A stretch of DNA of 15,384 nucleotides from CAZLCK01 sp964558235 (GTDB lineage Bacteria > Actinomycetota > Coriobacteriia > Coriobacteriales > CADBOM01): positions 1 through 15,384 of the forward strand of contig CAZLCK010000036.1 of NCBI GenBank assembly GCA_964558235.1. The letters run 5' to 3'. The notes under the pieces are model-generated. The model saw only the letters and a program-made list of their open reading frames with translations. It was not told the DNA's origin and did no database searches. Shown here one piece after another: positions 7,949 to 13,303 of the stretch. The position numbers were made by a program, and so were the translations under genes. How positions within the stretch are numbered: the stretch's first letter is position 1; every line of letters starts with the position of its first letter.

Positions 7949-8035
7949 ATGAATCATACATACTTCAGCTACTTTACTTTCTTTACCTATCGATTTATCG
8001 GTAAGCTAGATTGTGGCTGTGCTGGAGTTTTATGA
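7949..8035 (+). CDS. Phe/Tyr-rich attenuator leader peptide of the aroF-pheA operon
   Basis: A 28-codon frame starts at ATG 7949, nine bases after AAGG (7936-7939), and ends at TGA 8033-8035. Residues 5-16 read YFSYFTFFTYRF: five Phe and three Tyr in twelve positions, far above chance. This is the hallmark of leader peptides such as E. coli PheL, whose translation senses charged tRNA. It lies upstream of the two genes for the first common step and the Phe branch of aromatic amino acid synthesis, and upstream of a terminator with a competing antiterminator. Ribosomes slowed by low Phe-tRNA or Tyr-tRNA would stall at 7961-7996. The peptide itself probably has no other role. Confidence 0.82.
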   Translation: MNHTYFSYFTFFTYRFIGKLDCGCAGVL

Positions 8036-8105
8036 TACTTCCCTAAAAGCAAGGGTTAATTTTAAGAAGCCTCCTCAGCCGCAAAGTGCTGTGGGGGCTT
8101 TTTTT
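7963..8105 (+). promoter_or_regulatory. Ribosome-mediated transcription attenuator (Phe/Tyr) before aroF
   Basis: Four segments pair in the classical way. Segment 1 (CTTCAGC, 7963-7969, inside the aromatic codons) can pair with segment 2 (GCTGGAG, 8021-8027). Segment 2 (GTGGCTG 8013-8019 plus GGAG 8024-8027) can instead pair with segment 3 (CTCC 8071-8074 plus CAGCCGC 8076-8082). Segment 3 otherwise forms the terminator with segment 4 (8088-8098). Stalling over segment 1 frees segment 2, which forms the antiterminator; a ribosome reaching the stop at 8033 masks segment 2 and lets the terminator form. Pairing was worked out by eye, not folded. Confidence 0.75.
8069..8105 (+). terminator. Rho-independent terminator of the aroF attenuator
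   Basis: An 11-bp stem, GCCTCCTCAGC (8069-8079) with GCTGTGGGGGC (8088-8098), has one T-T mismatch, one G-T pair and an 8-base loop, and is followed at once by seven T residues (8099-8105). It lies 87 bases before aroF and directly downstream of the leader peptide. Confidence 0.88.
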
Positions 8106-8191
8106 AATGAGTTACTCATAGTACAAAAGCGTTTGAGATCTTCTTAAAATTTTAAGATTTCAAAGCTCAAAGATGAGCGGAAAGGTCAGAA

Positions 8192-9211
8192 ATGATAGTC
8201 ATACTTAAGCGAGAGACCGACTCAGATCAAGTTGAAAATCTAATCAACTGGCTCAAAGCTCAAGAGATAGATGTACATATGAGCCAGGGTTCTACTGAAA
8301 CTATCATGGGTTTGGTTGGTGACACTACTAAGATAGATATAGATTTAATCTCAGCTCTAGACATTGTCGAGGATGTCAAACGTGTTCAAGAGCCTTACAA
8401 AAAGGCAAATCGTAAATTTCATCCAGAAAATACAATCATCAAAGTTGGCAACACTCAAATTGGTGGAGGTAATCTAACCATTATCGCTGGTCCTTGCTCA
8501 GTGGAATCAAAAGAACAGGTCTGTACAATTGCTAAGCTGGTCGCTGAGGCTGGTGCTACTATGCTTCGTGGAGGAGCATTCAAACCAAGAACCTCCCCTT
8601 ACTCCTTCCAAGGACTTGGGGCGCTTGGTCTAGATTATCTGCGTGAAGCTAGAGAACAAACCGGTCTTCCGATTGTTACTGAGATTATGAACGTTGAGGA
8701 TCTCAAGTATTTTGAGGATATAGATGTTTTGCAAGTTGGTGCTCGCAATATGCAAAATTTCGATCTACTAAAAGCCATTGGTGGTACAAACAAACCGATC
8801 TTGCTCAAACGTGGCATGATGGCCACATACGAAGAGCTATTAATGAGCGCAGAGTATATTATGTCTGAAGGCAATGAGAATATTGCTCTTTGTGAACGTG
8901 GTATTAGAACCTTCGAGACTCAAACTAGAAATACACTCGATGTTGCAGCTGTTCCTGTGCTTAGAAAGTTTACTCACCTGCCTATCATCATTGATCCAAG
9001 CCATGCTGGCGGAAAACGCGATTTAGTTGCACCGCTTTCTCTTGCTGGAGTTGCTGCTGGAGCCGATGGTTTGGAAATCGAAGTTCATAATGACCCAAAA
9101 AACGCATTATCCGACGGCCCACAGGCTCTATTGCCTGATGATTTTGCTGTCTTAGTTAAAAAGCTCGAAAAGCTTCATGATGTAGTTTCAATAGATGCAG
9201 CTACTGCGTAA
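8192..9211 (+). CDS. aroF: 3-deoxy-7-phosphoheptulonate (DAHP) synthase, type I-beta
   Basis: This enzyme condenses phosphoenolpyruvate and erythrose 4-phosphate to DAHP, the entry step of the shikimate pathway. The 339 residues have a ferredoxin-like N-terminal domain (about 1-70), as in the Thermotoga maritima enzyme where it mediates feedback inhibition by Tyr and Phe. The TIM-barrel catalytic domain follows. Metal ligands are Cys102 (GPCS), His271 (DPSHAGG), Glu297 (EIEVH) and Asp308 (SDGPQ); substrate-binding KPRTSPYSFQG spans 131-141. The ATG at 8192 follows GGAAAGG. It is the first full gene after the Phe/Tyr attenuator, with pheA 166 bases downstream. A 16-bp perfect palindrome, TCTTAAAATTTTAAGA (8142-8157), lies between terminator and start. 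Confidence 0.95.
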   Translation: MIVILKRETDSDQVENLINWLKAQEIDVHMSQGSTETIMGLVGDTTKIDIDLISALDIVEDVKRVQEPYKKANRKFHPENTIIKVGNTQIGGGNLTIIAGPCSVESKEQVCTIAKLVAEAGATMLRGGAFKPRTSPYSFQGLGALGLDYLREAREQTGLPIVTEIMNVEDLKYFEDIDVLQVGARNMQNFDLLKAIGGTNKPILLKRGMMATYEELLMSAEYIMSEGNENIALCERGIRTFETQTRNTLDVAAVPVLRKFTHLPIIIDPSHAGGKRDLVAPLSLAGVAAGADGLEIEVHNDPKNALSDGPQALLPDDFAVLVKKLEKLHDVVSIDAATA

Positions 9212-9377
9212 TGTTGTGTTGATACGTCTTTTAATTATGAAACAGATGAAATAACTCGCGACTACATAATGCTAAGCACCATGTGAACTCTTGTGCTAAA
9301 AACCAGCTAGATGCAGCAAAACGCTGTGAAGAGAATAGATTAATTATTGAATATTCATCATAAATAATGGAGGAAAA

Positions 9378-10517
9378 ATGGGAATTGATGAGATTAGAAA
9401 AGAGATCGATGTAATAGATGATCAGATCGTTGATCTCTTCAATAAAAGAATGGAGATATCCAGTAGAATTGCCGCTCAAAAAGCTCAAGATGGCAAGGCT
9501 GTAAGTGATAAGTCTCGCGAAAGAGAGATCTTAGAAAAGGTTAGAGCCAAGGCAGGTAGCCTTGAGAGATATGCTAATACGCTTTACAATACGATCTTTT
9601 CTTTGTCTAAGTCTTATCAAAACGAGCTAATTAGCCAGACAAGCAACATCGCTAAAGTTGTTGAGCTAGCTCTAGAAAACCCAGCTGAAGTATTTCCTCA
9701 AACTGGGACTATCGCTTGCCAAGGTGTTGAGGGAGGATACTCCCAAATGGCAGCAGATAGAATGTTTCCGCGAGGCAACCTGATGTACTTCAACAGTTTT
9801 GAAGCCGTTTTTGATGCAGTTGTCTCTGGGCTCTGTAATTTTGGAATCTTACCAATTGAAAATAGCTCAAATGGAAGCGTAAGAGCAGTCTATGAACTGA
9901 TGCAGGAGAAGAAAGCTTATATCGTTAGAAGCGAGAGGCTTTTTGTTCATCATGAACTTTTAGGCAAACCTGGCACAAAGCTAGAGGATATCAACGAGAT
10001 CATATCCCATGAACAGGCTCTCGGGCAATGCAGTAAGTTCTTGGCAACAATTCACAACCAAGTAGAGATTACGAGGTGTTCAAATACCGCCGAGGCTGTT
10101 AAGAAAATATCTGAGAGTGACAAAACCAATGTCGCAGCAATTGCATCACGAGAGTGCGGTGAACTATACGGATTAGTTCCAATAGAAAAGAAGATCCAAA
10201 ACAGTGACAACAACTATACAAGATTCATATGCATCTCTGCCAAACCACTCATCTATCCAGGCGCAAATAGGATCAGCTTGATTTTGACATGCAAGCATCA
10301 GCCCGGTTCACTCTATGAAGTCTTAGGCAAGTTCTCTGCTCTTGGAATCAACCTACTAAAACTAGAGAGCTTACCTATAATTGGGCGCGATTTTGATTTT
10401 ATGTTCTTCTTTGATATTGAAGCTTCAGTTAAAGAAGACGCTGTCATGGAAATGCTAAGTGATTTGGAAAGATCCACTGAGACATTGGTATTTTTGGGTA
10501 ATTACTCCGAGATCTAA
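9378..10517 (+). CDS. pheA: Bifunctional chorismate mutase-prephenate dehydratase
   Basis: PheA turns chorismate into prephenate and then phenylpyruvate, the precursor of phenylalanine. Residues 1-85 form an AroQ chorismate mutase: Arg7, Arg24, Lys35, Asp44, Arg47 and Glu48 match the E. coli catalytic residues with a constant offset of four. Residues about 110-287 form the dehydratase, with ENSSNGSV at 161-168 and catalytic Thr281 in NYTRF. An ACT regulatory domain follows (about 297-379), with GSLYEVL at 310-316 and ESLP at 330-333; the usual Phe-binding motif is ESRP, so the Arg is replaced by Leu. Length (379) is normal. GGAGG lies five bases before the ATG. Low-phenylalanine derepression by the upstream attenuator is expected. 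Confidence 0.95.
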   Translation: MGIDEIRKEIDVIDDQIVDLFNKRMEISSRIAAQKAQDGKAVSDKSREREILEKVRAKAGSLERYANTLYNTIFSLSKSYQNELISQTSNIAKVVELALENPAEVFPQTGTIACQGVEGGYSQMAADRMFPRGNLMYFNSFEAVFDAVVSGLCNFGILPIENSSNGSVRAVYELMQEKKAYIVRSERLFVHHELLGKPGTKLEDINEIISHEQALGQCSKFLATIHNQVEITRCSNTAEAVKKISESDKTNVAAIASRECGELYGLVPIEKKIQNSDNNYTRFICISAKPLIYPGANRISLILTCKHQPGSLYEVLGKFSALGINLLKLESLPIIGRDFDFMFFFDIEASVKEDAVMEMLSDLERSTETLVFLGNYSEI

Positions 10518-10533
10518 TAGGGTACGGACTTCC

Positions 10534-10572
10534 TGCAGCGAGTGCACTTAAAGAATAAACGCACTCGCTGCA
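10534..10572. terminator. Perfect 12-bp hairpin after pheA without a T tract
   Basis: TGCAGCGAGTGC (10534-10545) and GCACTCGCTGCA (10561-10572) are exact inverted repeats separated by 15 bases, 17 bases after the pheA stop and between two convergent genes. There is no run of T on either side, so it is a terminator of the U-less type, an mRNA-stabilising hairpin, or something else. Confidence 0.5.
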
Positions 10573-10637
10573 AGCCATTTCAAAGAAAACCACTCACTAC
10601 AAACGGCCTTGAACAATACTACTGCACTCATAGACGC

Positions 10638-11303
10638 CTATAAAACACCCATCTCTTCAGCTAAACGCGTAATCAAAAAAATGTGCGCAAACCAAGTAGT
10701 TTCAAAGTGCATATAGTCTAGGATATTTTTATCCCACAAGACCTTGCATACACCATCAAACTCATCGTCTGAATCCCAATATTGTAAGATTACAGGCATA
10801 AAATCAAACATTGATATGCGATACGATACATCTCCTATACTTTCTGGAGTACCGCCCAATTTTTCACATGCACATGCAAGCTCATCAAGCTTATGTTCAA
10901 AATAATCTTTACGAAGAAGATCACTTATGATCGAAGTTGAAGGAGCAGCGTAGATTCCTTTTAGACCGCTAATTGCAGTAAAAGTTCCCGATAAACAAGC
11001 ATCATCTTTTGAATAGCACAAGACGTCTAAAATTGAAGAAGCGTCCTGATATCCTGCGCGAATTGGGGTTATAAAACTATCATTTGAGTATTCAACTCGT
11101 CCATTTTGAAGCGATATTCTATATGGGCATGCCAAAAAATTTACATATAAATATTTATTGTCTATCTCCAGATTGAATTTCTTGGCAATTTTTTGAGCAT
11201 CATAATTGCAGAATAGCTCTTCCATTTGATCGCGAGCTATTTCGTAGTTTGATTTAATTTGCTTTTCTGGCTCACTCATACTTACAGACCAATCTATGCA
11301 CAA
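10638..11303 (-). CDS. DUF3786 domain-containing protein
   Basis: A soluble protein of up to 221 residues, with no signal peptide or membrane segment. The pattern matches my memory of DUF3786, a family of unknown function I associate with anaerobes. An early YLYVNFLACPYRI strand is followed by a segment resembling the family's SGxFxxxxGLKG region (near residues 105-116). A C-terminal block then contains ISMFDFMPVILQYWDSDDEF, followed by an ETTWF stretch. Four Cys residues are scattered rather than paired. The start is uncertain: TTG at 11303 lies three bases after GGAGGGA, a short spacing, whereas ATG at 11279 (residue 9) looks like a natural N terminus but has no clear ribosome binding site. 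It is 90 bases downstream of the MFS gene on the same strand; the two may share a transcript. Confidence 0.72.
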   Translation of the reverse strand: MCIDWSVSMSEPEKQIKSNYEIARDQMEELFCNYDAQKIAKKFNLEIDNKYLYVNFLACPYRISLQNGRVEYSNDSFITPIRAGYQDASSILDVLCYSKDDACLSGTFTAISGLKGIYAAPSTSIISDLLRKDYFEHKLDELACACEKLGGTPESIGDVSYRISMFDFMPVILQYWDSDDEFDGVCKVLWDKNILDYMHFETTWFAHIFLITRLAEEMGVL

Positions 11304-11333
11304 ATCCCTCCAAATATATTTAGAGGGATTTGT
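11300..11333. promoter_or_regulatory. 34-bp near-perfect palindrome at the DUF3786 gene start
   Basis: Arms CAAATCCCTC (11301-11310) and GAGGGATTTG (11323-11332) are exact inverted repeats, the 12-base centre is itself almost palindromic (AAATATATTT), and one further A-T pair extends it; only one of 17 pairs mismatches (11311 with 11322). It contains the ribosome binding site and the TTG start candidate. It could be a repressor operator or an RNA hairpin that hides the ribosome binding site. Confidence 0.55.
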
Positions 11334-11393
11334 ACTACTTCAATGTTACTTACTTTCTAAGCAACGACTTGCACTAGTTATTTTTCAAAATTC

Positions 11394-12563
11394 CTAGGCA
11401 CTCTTTTTTCTCATTGAAATGAATGCAAAGAGGATCGAAAGAATGGCTACGACGATAACACCAGCGATCATTCCACCTTGCTCAGCTGTGATTGATGCAG
11501 AAACCATCATTGCGCCGATTGGAGTAACGATGTACGGGCAGATGGACGAACCGATGTTTTGTCCGCAGGTTGCAATGGAAAGCGCCATACCAGAAGACTC
11601 AACATCGACTGCTCCAGCCGTACCATTAAGGATGCAAGGCATGCAGATTGAGAATGCAAGACCGCAAATAAAGGCCCCTATGTAAGAGATGACCAAGTTT
11701 GGTGCAAAAGTCATAATCAAATAAGAGATAGCTAGTACAACGCCACCTACTGTGAGGGTCATACGACCACAAAGTCTTTGAATCTTTGCGAACAAGAAGC
11801 CCATTAAAAATCCACCAAAAGCGAAGAATGCTAGTGAGTATCCAGCCTCAGCAGACTCTCCGAGCCCCTGTTGGGTGATTATTGTTGAAGCAAAGTTGGA
11901 ATATGTTTGGCCAGCGATCATAAAGATTAGGAATGCTATAGCCCAGACCCACATCATGCCAGTTGGTTGGAATTTAGCCTTCGCACCAGTTGTAGTTTTG
12001 CGCTCTGGCTTCTTATTTGGCACACATGTAATGCAGGCAATAAGGGAAACGATTGCCATGAGATGAACAAGAAATGCAAGATTCCATGCAATTGCTCCGA
12101 GAGAACCAGATATGATTGAGAATATGACAGCTCCTAGCATCTGGAAGGAGTTCATTGTTCCCATGACCTTGGCGCGCTCGTTATCCTCAGTAAAGTTTTC
12201 TGCTATCAAGGCGGGGCACTGTGTCTGTACAAGACCAATACCAATACCAAAGATAAAACGCATTGCAATGATCGAAGTTAAATCAGTAAGGAAATATGGA
12301 ACACATCCGCCAATGAGCCAGCATAAAGTACCAACCAACATTAGATACTTCTTGGATACATAATCCATCAATTTTCCACTGACCAAAGTTGTAGGAATAA
12401 CAACCAGACATGGAATTGAGACTATCCATGTCAACGCTTCAGTAACACTAATATCAAGCGCAATCGCGATATTATTAATGTTACTGGAGACTGCAATAGC
12501 GCCCATCATCAAGATAGCGCACAGGTAAATACCTATCTTTGTCTTAGTACTACCAGAAGACAT
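11394..12563 (-). CDS. Major facilitator superfamily transporter
   Basis: A 389-residue membrane protein with about 12 hydrophobic segments in two six-helix halves, as in drug:H+ antiporter-like or metabolite MFS carriers. The loop between helices 2 and 3 has the MFS signature GKLMDYVSKKYLM (around residues 63-75); a charged central loop near 180-195 (KKPERKTTTGAKAK) separates the halves. The ATG at 12563 follows GGGGGAAAGG. It is divergent from the glycyl radical enzyme gene and upstream of the DUF3786 gene. MFS carriers beside glycyl radical enzymes often bring in the substrate or export the product, so this one may serve the neighbouring enzyme; this is inference from position and shared repeats. 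Confidence 0.9.
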   Translation of the reverse strand: MSSGSTKTKIGIYLCAILMMGAIAVSSNINNIAIALDISVTEALTWIVSIPCLVVIPTTLVSGKLMDYVSKKYLMLVGTLCWLIGGCVPYFLTDLTSIIAMRFIFGIGIGLVQTQCPALIAENFTEDNERAKVMGTMNSFQMLGAVIFSIISGSLGAIAWNLAFLVHLMAIVSLIACITCVPNKKPERKTTTGAKAKFQPTGMMWVWAIAFLIFMIAGQTYSNFASTIITQQGLGESAEAGYSLAFFAFGGFLMGFLFAKIQRLCGRMTLTVGGVVLAISYLIMTFAPNLVISYIGAFICGLAFSICMPCILNGTAGAVDVESSGMALSIATCGQNIGSSICPYIVTPIGAMMVSASITAEQGGMIAGVIVVAILSILFAFISMRKKSA

Positions 12564-12593
12564 TGCCTTTCCCCCTCTTAGGGCACAACCATT

Positions 12594-12630
12594 TAAGTAG
12601 TTACAGTTTTGTTTAAGTTCAAAAACTTAA
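12594..12630 (-). promoter_or_regulatory. Candidate MFS promoter with overlapping dyad
   Basis: On the minus strand, TTGAAC (12617-12622) and TACTTA (12594-12599) lie 17 bases apart, about 30 bases before the MFS start codon. The dyad TTAAGTTCAAAAACTTAA (12613-12630) covers the -35 hexamer and could be an operator. Confidence 0.35.
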
Positions 12631-12705
12631 TAAAGTGAAATTTTCAAATCCAACCTCAAACGAATCTGACCTACTTTAAAAAGTTGCGCATATTAACCGC
12701 TTACC

Positions 12706-12720
12706 GACATTTAACTACTA
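12706..12720 (+). repeat. 15-bp direct repeat, copy 1
   Basis: GACATTTAACTACTA, identical to the copy at 13225-13239. An opposing GTTAAAT lies at 12740-12746, making a spaced dyad with the ATTTAAC inside the repeat. It is 143 bases upstream of the MFS start. Confidence 0.75.
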
Positions 12721-13016
12721 CATACAAATAGTAAATGAAGTTAAATTTAATGTTCAACTGCAAAACGCCTAATTGATATTACTTATTTTTGTAAATCCAC
12801 AAAAACACATTTTAATTAAATTTAAACTTATATCCACAAACTCCCATTACAATTTTCATTCATTAATAAAGACATAGTGAGACAGCTTGTAGTGCATGTA
12901 TCTTCTACCTTGGGTTTTAAACAACAATTTAACTTTATATTTTGTTTATTTCACACATAATGACAGTTAAAATTCTTATTAAAAATTAAACATTTAATAA
13001 ATTAAAAGAACTATAT

Positions 13017-13034
13017 TTTGTGCAATTGCACAAA
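13017..13034. promoter_or_regulatory. 18-bp perfect palindrome
   Basis: TTTGTGCAATTGCACAAA reads the same on both strands without a gap. This is the form of a binding site for a dimeric helix-turn-helix regulator. The TGTG/CACA arms are six bases apart, so it is not a canonical CRP site (eight bases). Confidence 0.55.
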
Positions 13035-13157
13035 GTGTTTAAAAAGAAAGTTTAATTTTTGGGTCTTCTCTCATCCTTCATTTGAAGATTTCTTTCAGAA
13101 TTTAATTCTGACTGTGTTTTGCAAAATATAAAGCTTATAAATTCTTGCTTTTTAACA

Positions 13158-13187
13158 TTGAAAAACAGATGGGAAAATTTCGATAAT
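13158..13187 (+). promoter_or_regulatory. Candidate promoter of the glycyl radical enzyme gene
   Basis: TTGAAA (13158-13163), 18 bases, GATAAT (13182-13187); each hexamer matches the consensus at five of six positions. Transcription would start near 13194, giving a leader of about 110 bases. The GTTAAAT/ATTTAAC dyad at 13204-13234 would then lie just downstream of the start site, where a repressor would block it. Confidence 0.5.
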
Positions 13188-13224
13188 TAAGTCAGGAGCT
13201 CAAGTTAAATTCCTTGTTAAAAAG

Positions 13225-13239
13225 GACATTTAACTACTA
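13225..13239 (+). repeat. 15-bp direct repeat, copy 2
   Basis: GACATTTAACTACTA, identical to 12706-12720. Its ATTTAAC (13228-13234) faces GTTAAAT at 13204-13210 with 17 bases between. It is 64 bases before the glycyl radical enzyme start. Confidence 0.75.
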
Positions 13240-13303
13240 AAAATCCGTAAATCTTTTTGGTTTTATTTTTTGTTTCTACTCATATTATAGGGAAAGGAGA
13301 AAC

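Larger units (their letters stand above)
12564..13303. other. Repeat-rich divergent control region between MFS and glycyl radical enzyme genes
   Basis: This 740-base stretch is very AT-rich and has no gene that I can support. ATTTAAC or its complement GTTAAAT occurs five times (12709, 12740, 12927, 13204, 13228). A 15-base direct repeat, an 18-bp perfect palindrome (13017-13034), the dyad CAGAATT-T-AATTCTG (13096-13110) and the dyad TTAAGTT-N4-AACTTAA (12613-12630) are also present. Such density suggests binding sites for one or more regulators of both genes. No regulator gene is in the window. Confidence 0.6.

Noticed and set aside
7907..8106. T-box riboswitch upstream of aroF
   Set aside because: No T-box core sequence is present; the aromatic-rich leader peptide and alternative pairings explain the terminator better.
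10638..11303. TorD/DMSO-reductase-type chaperone
   Set aside because: Size and helical character are similar, but the C-terminal YWDSDDEF block and overall pattern fit DUF3786, and no molybdoenzyme gene is nearby.
13017..13034. CRP or FNR binding site
   Set aside because: The TGTG and CACA arms are two bases too close for CRP, and there is no TTGAT-N4-ATCAA for FNR.
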